64,000 nt of DNA from Sulfuricystis thermophila (GCF_004323595.1 NZ_AP019373.1:930001-994000); one strand, 5' to 3'. Counted from the stretch's first letter, positions 28,904 to 36,877 are shown. Program-made: numbers and translations. The notes: generated from the sequence alone by a model not told the origin.

Positions 28904-29713
28904 TCAGCGGAAAAACTGCAGCACATAGCCCGCCGCGAGCCCGGCCAGCAAGAGCGCCAAGCCCGTTTTGAGCACCCGCTGCGGCACGTGTTTCTGCATC
29001 CGCGCGCCGAGATACATGCCGGCAAGACCGCCGATGCCGAACAGGAGGCCGAGAGCCCAGTCGGGTTGGGCCGTCACGCCGGCGGGGGCTGGCAGGAACT
29101 GGTAGGCGGCCACGCCTACCAGCGAGGCGAGGAAGGTGCCGAACAGCGTCGCCCCGGCGATTGCATGCAGCGACAGACCGAACACGGCCACCAGCACCGG
29201 CGCCATCAGCGAACCGCCGCCGATGCCATAGGCGCCGCCGACCATGCCGATGACGAGCGCAAGCAGGAACACGCCCCGTGCCGGGACACCGCCGTCGCTC
29301 GGCGCGGAGGAGTGAGACGTGCTGGAGGGGGAACGCAGCAGCCGCAAGGCGAGCCAGGCGAGCACCAGGCCGACGAAGAGCTTGAAGGTTTTCGGTTCGG
29401 CCAGCCAATGAAGGCGCAGCCACCAGCCCGCCAACAGACCCGGCAGCGTGCCGAGCGCGATGATGCGCGCCAATGACCAGTGCATGCGGCCTTCGCGGGC
29501 ATAGCGCCAGACGCCGCCCGGAATCGCGACGAGGTTGAAGACCAGATTGGTCGCCGTCACCGAAGGCGAGACGTAGCCGAGCACGCTCATCTGGAAGGGC
29601 AGCAGCAGGAAGGCGCCCGAGATGCCGACCATCGAGCAGAAGAAGGCGAGGGTGAAACCGGCCAGCGGCGGCAGCCACAACGGGACGGTGATGCCGGCGG
29701 TGGCGAAGAACAC
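28904..29713 (-). CDS. TauE/SafE (DUF81) family permease
   Basis: A 269-residue integral membrane protein with about eight helices in two related halves. The paired glycine-rich signatures are FFCSMVGISGAFLLLPFQMSVLG near residue 24 and LVIGMVGGAYGIGGGSLMAPVL near 155. Family members are linked to export of sulfite, sulfoacetate or other anions. Substrate is not predictable here. The start is GTG 29713, 9 bp after the moeA stop on the same strand, so it may be co-transcribed with moeA; export of an oxyanion would be one possible link. It converges on the DUF190 gene with no gap. Confidence 0.88.
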   Translation of the reverse strand: MFFATAGITVPLWLPPLAGFTLAFFCSMVGISGAFLLLPFQMSVLGYVSPSVTATNLVFNLVAIPGGVWRYAREGRMHWSLARIIALGTLPGLLAGWWLRLHWLAEPKTFKLFVGLVLAWLALRLLRSPSSTSHSSAPSDGGVPARGVFLLALVIGMVGGAYGIGGGSLMAPVLVAVFGLSLHAIAGATLFGTFLASLVGVAAYQFLPAPAGVTAQPDWALGLLFGIGGLAGMYLGARMQKHVPQRVLKTGLALLLAGLAAGYVLQFFR

Positions 29714-29721
29714 CGGGGCTC

Positions 29722-30990
29722 CTAGACGAGCCCCTCGAACGGCTGCACGAGCACCCTCTCGCCGGCTTCGACCTTACCGCGGTCGGCCTCCAGCACGATG
29801 AAACAATCGGCATGGGCCATCGAGCTCAACATGCCCGAACCTTGATGGCCCGTCGGCCGCACGCACCATTCATCGTTGTCGCGGAACAGGATGCCGCGCT
29901 GGAACTCGGTGCGGCCCGGGCCTTTCTTGATCGGCGCAGTACAGCGCGCGGCGAAGGTCGGCAGATGCGGCAGCGGATCGAGGCCCATCAGTTTCATCAG
30001 GGCCGGCCGCACGAACTGGTAGAAGGTCACCATCACCGCGACCGGGTTGCCCGGCAGGCCGAACAGCCAGGCGCTCTCCTTGCCTTGGCCGATGCGGCCG
30101 AAGGCCATCGGCTTGCCGGGCTTCATCGCGATCTTCCAGAACGCCACTTCGCCCAGGCGCGCCATCAGCTGTTTGACGAAATCCGCCTCGCCGACCGAGA
30201 CGCCGCCGCTGGTGACGATCGCATCACTGCAGGCCGCCGCTTCACGGAAGGCTGCCTCCAGCGCCACCGGATCGTCCTTCACCACGCCCATGTCGATGAC
30301 TTCGCAGCCCAGCCGCGTCAGCATGCCCCAGAGCGTATAGCGGTTGCTGTCATAGACCGCGCCGGGTGTGAGCGGCATGCCGAGCGAGATCAGCTCGTCG
30401 CCGGTGGAAAACAGCGCCACGCGCACGCGGCGTCGCACCGAGATTTCGGCAATGCCGAGCGAAGCGATCACGCCGAGTTCGGCGGGCCGCAGGCGCTTGC
30501 CGGCGGGAATCGCCGGTTTGCCAGCCTGCAGGTCCTCGCCGGCGCGGCGGATGTTCTGTGCCGGCTTCTGCCCCGGCGGGACGATGATCGTCTTGCCTTC
30601 GACGCGCACGACTTCTTGGATCACCACACAGTCGGCGCCCTCGGGAATCATCGCGCCGGTCATGATGCGTGCCGTCTCGCCAGCGCCGACTTTCGCCTCA
30701 CAGGGGCGGCCGGCGAAGGCCGTGCCGACGATCTTGAGCCGTGTTTCGCCCGCGGGCGAGAGATCGGCGTGGCGCACCGCCCAGCCGTCCATCGCCGAGT
30801 TGTCGTGCGCCGGCACGTCGACCGGCGAGATCACGTCCTCGGCGAGCACGCGGCCGAGCGCCTCACGCACGAAGAGGCGCTCATGACCGGCGACGGGCTG
30901 GACGGTATCGAGCAGGAACTGGCGGGCGCGGGAGACGGAGAGCGCTTCCGGATCGTAATCGTCGAGGCAGGTGAAAGGGAGTGCAGGCAT
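29722..30990 (-). CDS. moeA: molybdopterin molybdenumtransferase MoeA
   Basis: A 422-residue MoeA, which inserts molybdate (or tungstate in related proteins) into adenylylated molybdopterin. Motifs are PAHDNSAMDGWAVRHAD near 58, GAMIPEGADCVVIQE near 112, VALFSTGDEL, GAVYDSNRYTLWGML, TSGGVSVGEADFVK and LPGNPVAVMVTFYQFVRP. It lies on the same strand as the aldehyde oxidoreductase operon about 1.7 kb away, separated by a MITE-like element, a plus-strand gene and an SDR gene. A dedicated role in maturing the tungsten cofactor is plausible but unproven. The MITE-like element begins just 8 bp upstream of the start codon. Confidence 0.96.
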   Translation of the reverse strand: MPALPFTCLDDYDPEALSVSRARQFLLDTVQPVAGHERLFVREALGRVLAEDVISPVDVPAHDNSAMDGWAVRHADLSPAGETRLKIVGTAFAGRPCEAKVGAGETARIMTGAMIPEGADCVVIQEVVRVEGKTIIVPPGQKPAQNIRRAGEDLQAGKPAIPAGKRLRPAELGVIASLGIAEISVRRRVRVALFSTGDELISLGMPLTPGAVYDSNRYTLWGMLTRLGCEVIDMGVVKDDPVALEAAFREAAACSDAIVTSGGVSVGEADFVKQLMARLGEVAFWKIAMKPGKPMAFGRIGQGKESAWLFGLPGNPVAVMVTFYQFVRPALMKLMGLDPLPHLPTFAARCTAPIKKGPGRTEFQRGILFRDNDEWCVRPTGHQGSGMLSSMAHADCFIVLEADRGKVEAGERVLVQPFEGLV

Positions 30991-30998
30991 GATGGATG

Positions 30999-31214
30999 TT
31001 CAACCCAGAGTGTCCATTGGAACACGAGCGGATTTCGCTGGCGAGGGCGAGCAGATTTGCGTCCCCGCGACGAGCCAATAACCATGTCTATTGGCGAGGA
31101 GCGGGGGCGCGAAGATGCCGCCCGCAGCCCGAAAACCGCCGTGTAGGGCGATGAAATGATCTTTTCGCATGCTCATGGTAAGTCAGCCCGGTCTAATGGA
31201 CAATCTGGGTTCAA
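30999..31214. mobile_element. MITE-like element, copy A
   Basis: A non-coding segment of about 216 bp bounded by inverted ends: TTCAACCCAGAGTGTCCATT on the left and AATGGACAATCTGGGTT on the right. It shares these ends, and an internal block (31024-31075, including GGCGAGGGCGAG and ATTTGCGTCC), with the element at 55126-55298. It encodes no transposase. It separates moeA from the plus-strand hypothetical gene and may supply or interrupt the moeA promoter. No clear target-site duplication was seen. Confidence 0.7.
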
Positions 31215-31256
31215 CTCAAGCGCGAATCCGCGCCGAGTGTAGCCTAGAATTCCCGC

Positions 31257-31694
31257 ATGAGCATCCTGACCCAGATCATCGCCGCAGAAGAAGACGAACT
31301 CGCGGCGATCGGCGAATCCCTGAACCCGCTCGATCTGTGGAGCGGCATTGGCTGGCGCGATCTGACCATCGCCCGAATCGCGATGCTGGAGTGCGTGCTG
31401 ACCGGCGAGCTGTTCGACGATGCCGCGGCGCGCTGCGAGCCGGTCTATGTCTCGCCCGATGAGGGTGCGCTGGTGCTGCGTTTGAGTGACGAGCTGTTGG
31501 AGCGGCTCGCCATGCTCGACGAGGAGCGCATCGAGCTCCTCGCGGCGGAGCTGACGGCGACGGAAGCCTTCGAGACGGCGGGGTGGAGCGAGGATGAGGT
31601 TGCCTCGATGCTTGCCGATCTTGGCGAGCTCGCGCAACTGGCCGAATCGCAGGGGCAGGTGTTGTTCGCCTGGATTCACCCCTTGCGCACTTGA
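31257..31694 (+). CDS. conserved-looking hypothetical protein
   Basis: A 145-residue acidic protein that I do not recognise. It is almost entirely helical by composition and rich in Leu, Ala and Glu (RLSDELLERLAMLDEERIELLAAELTATEAFE), with no Cys clusters, no signal peptide and no membrane helix. The single aromatic-rich piece is NPLDLWSGIGWRDL near residue 24. The C-terminal half AGWSEDEVASMLADLGELAQLAE looks like another helix pair. Codon use resembles its neighbours. It stands alone on the plus strand between the MITE-like element and a strong bidirectional terminator. Confidence 0.75.
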   Translation: MSILTQIIAAEEDELAAIGESLNPLDLWSGIGWRDLTIARIAMLECVLTGELFDDAAARCEPVYVSPDEGALVLRLSDELLERLAMLDEERIELLAAELTATEAFETAGWSEDEVASMLADLGELAQLAESQGQVLFAWIHPLRT

Positions 31695-31722
31695 GACGCG
31701 GCGCGTGCGCGCGCCCTGAAAA

Positions 31723-31758
31723 CGACGAGGGCAAGCGATTAGCTGCTTGCCCTCGTCG
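31723..31758. terminator. bidirectional hairpin between convergent genes
   Basis: CGACGAGGGCAAGC at 31723-31736 pairs perfectly with GCTTGCCCTCGTCG at 31745-31758 around an 8-nt loop. It sits between the convergent hypothetical gene and the SDR gene and would serve as a transcription end for both. Neither side has a long T-run. Confidence 0.7.
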
Positions 31759-31773
31759 CCGAAGCCGAAACGC

Positions 31774-32568
31774 TTACTTGGCGATGCCGCCGGGATAGCA
31801 CAGGCCGCCGGTGATTTCCAGCGTCGTGGCGTTGATCGCCTCGTTTTCCGCGCAATGGCCGATCAGGCGCGCGATTTCCTCCGGCTCGACGAGGCGGCCG
31901 AGATGCACGTCCTTGAGGATCGCCTTCAGTGCGTCCTGGTTCATGCCGGTGAGCATCGGTGTCGCGGTATAGCCCGGCGCGATGCCGACGCAGCGGATGT
32001 TCTTGATGCCGCGCAGCATGAATTCACCGATGATGATCTTCGGCATCAGCGCGTCGGCGACCTTGGTCGAGGAGTAGTTGAGCTGACCGATCTGGCCGAC
32101 CTTGTTGACCGAGGAGATGGTGACCAGCAGACCCGGCCAGCCGCCATTGACCATCGCTTCGGCGGAATCGCGCAGCGTCAGGAAGGTGCCGGTGAGGTTG
32201 ACGTCGATCACCGGCTGCCACTTGTCGAGGCCCAGCTTGCGCGCGACCTTGCCGGTTTGCTTGTCGAGGGTGAGCATCATGCCGTCGCGGATGATGCCGG
32301 CGCAGGCGACGGTGATGTTCAGCTTGCCGAAGGCATCGAGGGTCGCCTGGATGAACTTCGCGGTATCCGCTTCGCTGGTGACGTTGGCCTGCACGCCGAT
32401 GGCCTCGGCACCCATCGCCTTGAGATCGGCGAGCACGCGGTCGATGTTTTCCTGCACCATGTCGACGATGGCGATCTTCGCGCCTTGCTTGGCGAAATAC
32501 TTGGCGACCGCTTCGCCGATGCCGTTGCCGCCGCCGGTGACGAGAACCACACTGCCTTTGATTTCCAT
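31774..32568 (-). CDS. short-chain dehydrogenase/reductase (FabG-like SDR)
   Basis: A 264-residue classical SDR. The NAD(P)-binding motif is VTGGGNGIGEAVAKYF near residue 10. NVNVA is replaced by TVACAGI near 85, and catalytic Asn, Ser, Tyr and Lys are found in DVNLTGTFL, LVTISSVNKVGQIGQLNYSSTKVA. The acidic IVDM at the end of beta-2 suggests a preference for NAD(H). The C-terminal GIAPGYTATPMLTGM is typical of FabG and hydroxyacyl-CoA dehydrogenases. It lies downstream of the aldehyde oxidoreductase operon after a 138-bp gap with its own possible operator, so it may be separately expressed. The natural substrate is unknown. Confidence 0.88.
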   Translation of the reverse strand: MEIKGSVVLVTGGGNGIGEAVAKYFAKQGAKIAIVDMVQENIDRVLADLKAMGAEAIGVQANVTSEADTAKFIQATLDAFGKLNITVACAGIIRDGMMLTLDKQTGKVARKLGLDKWQPVIDVNLTGTFLTLRDSAEAMVNGGWPGLLVTISSVNKVGQIGQLNYSSTKVADALMPKIIIGEFMLRGIKNIRCVGIAPGYTATPMLTGMNQDALKAILKDVHLGRLVEPEEIARLIGHCAENEAINATTLEITGGLCYPGGIAK

Positions 32569-32643
32569 GTTCGAGCCTTTCTTGTTTCAGGTTGAGCGAG
32601 GGGAGGGCGAACACCCTCCGCCGGATCGGGATGTAACGAAATG

Positions 32644-32659
32644 ACTTGCAGCCGCAAGT
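32644..32659. promoter_or_regulatory. inverted repeat upstream of the SDR gene
   Basis: ACTTGC at 32644-32649 and GCAAGT at 32654-32659 form a 6-4-6 inverted repeat, followed by another GCAAGT at 32663-32668. It lies about 80 bp upstream of the SDR start in the gap after the MoaD-like gene. It could be a regulator site; nothing else supports that. Confidence 0.3.
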
Positions 32660-32706
32660 ATCGCAAGTTTGGTTGTGCGCTGCAACATGCAGCGGCTATG
32701 AAGCCT

Positions 32707-32961
32707 TCAGCCCCCCGCGATTGGCGGCCAGATAGCGAGCGTCTCGCCGTCCTTGAGCGTGCGGGTTCCGCGCTCTGCCGGCGGCACGAAGAGGCCATCG
32801 ACCAGCACCAGCTTGCAGGAGGCTTGCGGCAGCCCGAAACGCTCGATGACCTGCCCGATCGTGGTGCCCTCGGGCAGCTCGAGTTCGAGCGCATTGCGGG
32901 CGCGCGCAGCGGCCGGCAGGTAGTCCTGCAGCGCGGCGAAGAGCTTGAAGGTGATTTTCAT
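32707..32961 (-). CDS. MoaD/ThiS-like sulfur-carrier protein of the AOR operon
   Basis: An 84-residue beta-grasp protein: KITFKLFAALQDYLPAAARARNALELELPEGTTIGQVIERFGLP, then LKDGETLAIWPPIAGG. It ends in the diglycine that is adenylylated and thiocarboxylated in MoaD/ThiS proteins. In molybdopterin synthesis this tail donates sulfur to the dithiolene. Its position as the last gene of the aldehyde oxidoreductase operon, overlapping the FAD subunit by 4 bp, matches the MoaD-like gene found in AOR operons of denitrifying Betaproteobacteria such as Aromatoleum. It is probably a dedicated cofactor-maturation protein. Confidence 0.9.
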   Translation of the reverse strand: MKITFKLFAALQDYLPAAARARNALELELPEGTTIGQVIERFGLPQASCKLVLVDGLFVPPAERGTRTLKDGETLAIWPPIAGG

Positions 32962-34199
32962 GCGGCTTTCTGCGCTGCCCCCAGATAGGCGGCCATGAAC
33001 TGCGTCGGGTCGGCCATGAGCCGCGCCTTCCAGGCCCCCAGTCTCGTTCTCGTCTGGATCAGGCCGCGCAAGGCGCCGACGTGATCCGTCCAGCCGATGC
33101 TGGTGGCGCCGATCAGCACGTCGTCCTCGAATTGCAGCGAGAGATAGCGGAAGTTCGCCTCATCGACGAGCTCGACGCCATCGCCTTTGCCTTGCCAGTG
33201 GCCGAAGGAGGTGGAGATCAGGCCGAGCGTATCGAGCACGTTGATCGCCAGGCTGCCTTGCAGCTCGGCGTTACCGCCGGCCATGTTGATCGCGGCGATG
33301 CGGCCCTGGTCGGCGGCATTCGGCTGGATCGCGTTGAGCTGGGGCAGGCCGCTATGAAAACCGGGCGCTTCGGTGACATCGCCGGCGGCATAAATGTCCG
33401 GCACCGAAGTGCGCATGCCGCGGTCGACACGGATGCCCTGGCCGATCTCGACACCGCTGCCGGCGAGGAAATCGACGTTCGGCCGCACGCCGGCGGCGCA
33501 GATCACCAGGTCGGCTTGCAGTGCCGTTCCGCCAGCGCCGAGTTTCACACACAACGCGTCGCCGTCTTGCTCGATGGCGCTGATCGCGGTATTGACATGC
33601 ACCGCGACCCCTTTGCTTTCCACCCAGCGCTTGATCATCGCCCCGGCTTTCGCGGTCATCATGCGTGGCACCATCCGGTCGCCCATCTCGACGACGGTGA
33701 GCTTCACACCGCGGGAGGCGAGCGCTTCCAGGATGATGCAGCCGATGAAGCCGGCGCCGAGCTGCACCACGCGGCTGCCGGGCTGGGCTTTCGCGGCGAT
33801 CGCGCGCGCGTCGTCGAGCGTCCAGCAAGTGTGCACATTGGCGAGGTCGATGCCCGGGATGGCCGGCCGCAGCGGATGGGAGCCCGTGGCGATCAGGAGC
33901 TTGTCGTAATGCAGGCGCTCGCCGGAAGCGAACTGGATCTGCTTCACCACCGAGTCGATGCAGCTCACCCGCCCCTGGATCAGATGGATGCCGTGCGTCG
34001 TGAAATGGTCGTGCGTCTTGCGCAGATGGGTGCCATGTTCGTCGATGTCGCCTTGCAGGAGATACGGGATCGCCATGCGCGCGTAGGGTGGCTCGGCTTC
34101 GTCACCGATCAGCGCGATCTCTGCTTGCGGCTGCAGGCGGCGCAAAGTCTCTGCGGCAACGACCCCTGCGGGGCCGTTGCCGATGATGATGTGCTTCAT
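32958..34199 (-). CDS. aorC: FAD/NAD-dependent oxidoreductase subunit of the AOR complex
   Basis: A 413-residue flavoprotein of the pyridine-nucleotide-disulfide type. The FAD fingerprint KHIIIGNGPAGVVAAETLRRL is at the N-terminus. The second Rossmann motif VVQLGAGFIGCIILEALASRG near 145 binds NAD. The FAD-closing motif is VPDIYAAGDVTEAP near 275. No redox-active CxxxxC pair is present, as in rubredoxin or ferredoxin reductases. It lies between the W-enzyme gene and the MoaD-like gene. By analogy with AorC of Aromatoleum it should pass electrons between the polyferredoxin subunit and NAD+. The symbol is assigned by this operon context. Confidence 0.85.
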   Translation of the reverse strand: MKHIIIGNGPAGVVAAETLRRLQPQAEIALIGDEAEPPYARMAIPYLLQGDIDEHGTHLRKTHDHFTTHGIHLIQGRVSCIDSVVKQIQFASGERLHYDKLLIATGSHPLRPAIPGIDLANVHTCWTLDDARAIAAKAQPGSRVVQLGAGFIGCIILEALASRGVKLTVVEMGDRMVPRMMTAKAGAMIKRWVESKGVAVHVNTAISAIEQDGDALCVKLGAGGTALQADLVICAAGVRPNVDFLAGSGVEIGQGIRVDRGMRTSVPDIYAAGDVTEAPGFHSGLPQLNAIQPNAADQGRIAAINMAGGNAELQGSLAINVLDTLGLISTSFGHWQGKGDGVELVDEANFRYLSLQFEDDVLIGATSIGWTDHVGALRGLIQTRTRLGAWKARLMADPTQFMAAYLGAAQKAA

Positions 34200-34214
34200 G
34201 TCTCGCCCCCCTTC

Positions 34215-34233
34215 ACCCCCCTCGCGGGGGGTT
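34215..34233. repeat. GC-rich hairpin in the gap between the AOR large subunit and the FAD subunit
   Basis: The 159-bp gap 34200-34358 contains ACCCCCCTCGCGGGGGGTT, a short strong hairpin, followed by a GC-rich stretch with GCGGCGCGGTTTGCGCC and GGCGCAAACGC pieces that can also pair with each other. It has no reading frame. In an operon this may act as mRNA processing or differential-expression structure between the two subunits. Confidence 0.4.
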
Positions 34234-34358
34234 CAAGAATGCTCGCTGCGCTCGATATCACGGGTGGCACCGAACTTTCCGCGGCGCGGTTTGCGCCTCG
34301 CGGCGCGTGCCGCGTTTGCTTGGGACGGCCCGGCGCAAACGCTTCTGCGCAGTTCACC

Positions 34359-36206
34359 TTACAAACCTAGGCGGCCGAGTGTGTCCTTGGTCGGCACGCC
34401 TTCGGCGTCCCAGCCGCGCAGCTGGTAGTACTCGGGCTTCATCTTGTCGAGGCCATTGACCAGACCTTTCGCCGGACCGGTCTTGGCCGGCTCGGTCTTC
34501 AGCCGCGGCGGCAGGTCGTCGTCCTTCGCGGTGAAGCCGGCGGCGAGATTGAACTGGCGCTCCATGTTCCAGATGCGCTCACCGACCTCGTTGAGTTTCT
34601 CTAGCGACCAGTCGCCCTCGCAGGCGGCGGCGATTTGCGGCTGGATGTCGGCCAGCGTCCAGGCGAACGAGGTGAAGATGCATAAGCCCGAAGAATCGAA
34701 CACCGCCGTGGCGTCCTGGAAGGCCTTGACCAGCGCGGCCTTGCCTTCGGTGACGTGCGGGTCGGTCTTGACCGGGATGCCGAGCACCTCGGAGGCGACG
34801 GTGTAGCCGCGCAGGTGGCAGGCGCCGCGGTTCGAGGTGGCATAGGCGAGCCCCATGCCCTGGATGCCGCGCGAGTCGTAGGCCGGGAATTCCTGCTTCT
34901 TGACGCCCATCGACAGCTCGGGGTGGCCATGCTTGGCGCACAGCCGCGCCGAACCCAGGCCGAGCTCCTTGCCGAAGCCCTCGCCCTTCGCGGTCATCTG
35001 CGCCAGTTCCACCAGCGCCTGGGCCGAGCCAAACGGCGCTTCCATGCCGATGTCCTCTTTCGTGAGGATGCCGAGCTCATAGAGCTCCATCGCCGCACCG
35101 ACGGTGGCGCCGAAGGAAATCGGGTCCATGCCGTCCTCGTTGCAGATCAGGTTGGCGAACTGCAGGGCTTCGAGGTCGCCGACGCCGTTGGCGGCGCCGA
35201 GCGCCCAGGCCGCCTCGTATTCGAGGCCGCCGGAGGCGCCCCAGTATTCCGGCTTGTTGACCACCGAGAAGTGCGTCTCGTCGATGCGCGAGATACGTCC
35301 GCAGGCGATCGTGCAGCCGAAGCAGGCGGCGTTCGTCACCAGATGAGTCTTGCCGTCGGTCGGGCGCTTTTCATGCATCGCCTCGGCCGAAATGCGGTTG
35401 GCCTGTTCGAACTGCACGTCGCGGTGGTTGCGCGTCGGTAGCGCGCCGATCTCGTTGATCACGTTCATCAACACCTGGGTGCCGTATTTCGGCAGCCCCT
35501 GGCCGGTGACGGCGTTCTCGGCCAGCACCTTCTTGCCGGCGGCCGTGGCCGCCATGAAGGCCTTGAAGTCCTTGATGCCGGAAACGCCGCGCGTGCCGCG
35601 CACCGCGACGGCCTTGAGATTCTTGCTGCCCATCACGGTGCCGACGCCGGAACGGCCCGCGGCGCGGTGCAGGTCATTGACGACGCAGGCGTACAGCACA
35701 CCGTTTTCGCCGGCGCGGCCGATGCTGCAGACGCGTACCTGCGGATCCTGGTGGCTCTTCTTGATGATCTCCTCGGTCTGCCAGGTGGTCTTGCCCCACA
35801 GATGGGAAGCATCTTTCAATTCCGCCTTGTCGTTCTCGATCGACAGATAGACCGGCTTCGGGCTCTTGCCTTCGAAGATGATCATGTCCCAGCCGGCGAA
35901 CTTCAGTTCCGCACCGAAGAAGCCGCCCGAATTCGAGCAGGCGATCGCGCCGGTGAGCGCCCCCTTGGTCACCACCGAATAACGACCGCCGGTGGAGGCC
36001 GCCGTGCCGGTCAGCGGGCCGGTGGTCATGATCAGCTTGTTCTCGGGCGAGAGCGGATCGACCTTCGAGTCGACCTCGCTGACGAAATACTTGGTGGCCA
36101 GCCCACGCTGGCCAAGATACTGCTGCGCCCATTCCATGTTGAGCGGTTCGGCTTTGCAGGTGCCGTGGGTCAGATCGACACGCAGCACTTTACGAGTCCA
36201 TGCCAT
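34359..36206 (-). CDS. aorB: tungsten-type aldehyde:ferredoxin oxidoreductase, catalytic subunit
   Basis: A 615-residue AOR-family enzyme oxidising aldehydes to acids with a tungsten bis-pterin cofactor and one [4Fe-4S] cluster. I start at ATG 36206 (MAWTRKVLRVDLTHGTCKAEPL), which has GGAGGAGG upstream; a longer reading frame would run back into the ferredoxin gene. The N-terminal cofactor-binding region has KLIMTTGPLTGTAASTGGRYSVVTKGALTGAIACSNSGG. The cluster cysteines appear as CFGCTIAC near residue 290, and the fourth is in DSSGLCIF near 505. It sits directly after the polyferredoxin gene (16 bp) and before the FAD subunit. Natural substrates may be aromatic or aliphatic aldehydes. Confidence 0.93.
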   Translation of the reverse strand: MAWTRKVLRVDLTHGTCKAEPLNMEWAQQYLGQRGLATKYFVSEVDSKVDPLSPENKLIMTTGPLTGTAASTGGRYSVVTKGALTGAIACSNSGGFFGAELKFAGWDMIIFEGKSPKPVYLSIENDKAELKDASHLWGKTTWQTEEIIKKSHQDPQVRVCSIGRAGENGVLYACVVNDLHRAAGRSGVGTVMGSKNLKAVAVRGTRGVSGIKDFKAFMAATAAGKKVLAENAVTGQGLPKYGTQVLMNVINEIGALPTRNHRDVQFEQANRISAEAMHEKRPTDGKTHLVTNAACFGCTIACGRISRIDETHFSVVNKPEYWGASGGLEYEAAWALGAANGVGDLEALQFANLICNEDGMDPISFGATVGAAMELYELGILTKEDIGMEAPFGSAQALVELAQMTAKGEGFGKELGLGSARLCAKHGHPELSMGVKKQEFPAYDSRGIQGMGLAYATSNRGACHLRGYTVASEVLGIPVKTDPHVTEGKAALVKAFQDATAVFDSSGLCIFTSFAWTLADIQPQIAAACEGDWSLEKLNEVGERIWNMERQFNLAAGFTAKDDDLPPRLKTEPAKTGPAKGLVNGLDKMKPEYYQLRGWDAEGVPTKDTLGRLGL

Positions 36207-36222
36207 GATGTTCCTCCTCCGG

Positions 36223-36702
36223 TCAGGCGCTGGCGCGCGGGGCAGTGTCGGTCTTGCCGGCCCAGGCGCGCATCCTGTCGAAGCCGGTCCAGTCGGCATC
36301 GACGTAGGTGATCGCACCGGTGGGGCAGGCCGTGGCGCAGGCGGGATCGCCGCCGCACAGGTCGCATTTCTGTACCTTGCCGGTCTCGGCGACGTAGTTG
36401 ATCGTGCCGAACGGGCAGGCGATCGTGCAGACCTTGCAGCCGACGCAGACCGCTTCATGCACCACCTTGGCGCCGGTGACGGCGTCGATGCGGATCGCAT
36501 CGACCGGGCAGGCGTTCATGCACCAGGCATCGGCGCACTGGGTGCAGGTGTAGGGCACCTTGCGGCCCGCATGTTCGAAGTTGAAGACCTTGATGCGCGA
36601 GCGGGACGGGTTGAACATCCCGTAGTTTTCGAAGGAACACGCCAGTTCGCACTGCAGGCACCCGGTGCATTTGCTGGCGTCGATGTAGAGCGATTTCTGC
36701 AT
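36223..36702 (-). CDS. aorA: four-cluster ferredoxin subunit of the AOR complex
   Basis: A 159-residue polyferredoxin with four cysteine groups: CTGCLQCELAC near residue 14, CTQCADAWCMNACP near 56, CVGCKVCTIACP near 87 and CDLCGGDPACATACP near 114. This fits four [4Fe-4S] clusters arranged as in HycB/DmsB-type electron-transfer subunits. It heads the operon, with a GAGGAG ribosome binding site before the ATG. In Aromatoleum, the equivalent AorA carries electrons from the W-enzyme to the FAD subunit and is reported to pack with AorB into filaments; whether that holds here is inference. Confidence 0.9.
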   Translation of the reverse strand: MQKSLYIDASKCTGCLQCELACSFENYGMFNPSRSRIKVFNFEHAGRKVPYTCTQCADAWCMNACPVDAIRIDAVTGAKVVHEAVCVGCKVCTIACPFGTINYVAETGKVQKCDLCGGDPACATACPTGAITYVDADWTGFDRMRAWAGKTDTAPRASA

Positions 36703-36726
36703 TTTTCTTTCTCCTCGTTATTGTTG

Positions 36727-36877
36727 GTGAGAGCTTTTGAAAAATTCTGCTGCGCTTGCCATCTTGGGGTCGGGCGGTGCTCGCCATCCTCATGTATTTC
36801 CATATACATTCCGGTGGCTGCGCTCCGGCCTCCCCCAACCTGCCTGCGCTCGCGACGAATTTTTTCAAAAGCTCCGA
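36727..36877. repeat. long hairpin repeat, copy 1 (upstream of the AOR operon)
   Basis: A 13-bp perfect stem (AGCTTTTGAAAAA at 36732-36744 with TTTTTCAAAAGCT at 36861-36873) encloses about 115 bp. The outer parts match the hairpin at 58551-58608: both begin GTGAGAGCTT, contain TGCTGCGCT and CGCGACGAATTTTT, and close with AGCTC(C/T)GAG. It fills most of the 220-bp gap before the aor operon, so it probably lies in or next to that promoter region. No reading frame is present. Confidence 0.7.

Noticed and set aside
33521-33542. Copy of the dispersed 20-bp motif inside the FAD subunit gene
   Set aside because: It differs at several positions and encodes LGAGGTA in a region where Gly/Ala-rich sequence is plausible on its own, so I list it only as a diverged candidate and not as a feature.
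34359-36500. Longer aldehyde oxidoreductase starting inside the ferredoxin gene
   Set aside because: The extra 98 residues are Arg/Pro/Ser-rich out-of-frame translation of the ferredoxin gene, whereas ATG 36206 has a strong ribosome binding site and the family N-terminus.
29722-36702. Single operon from the AOR ferredoxin to moeA
   Set aside because: A plus-strand gene, a bidirectional terminator and a MITE-like element lie between the SDR and moeA, so moeA must be transcribed separately.
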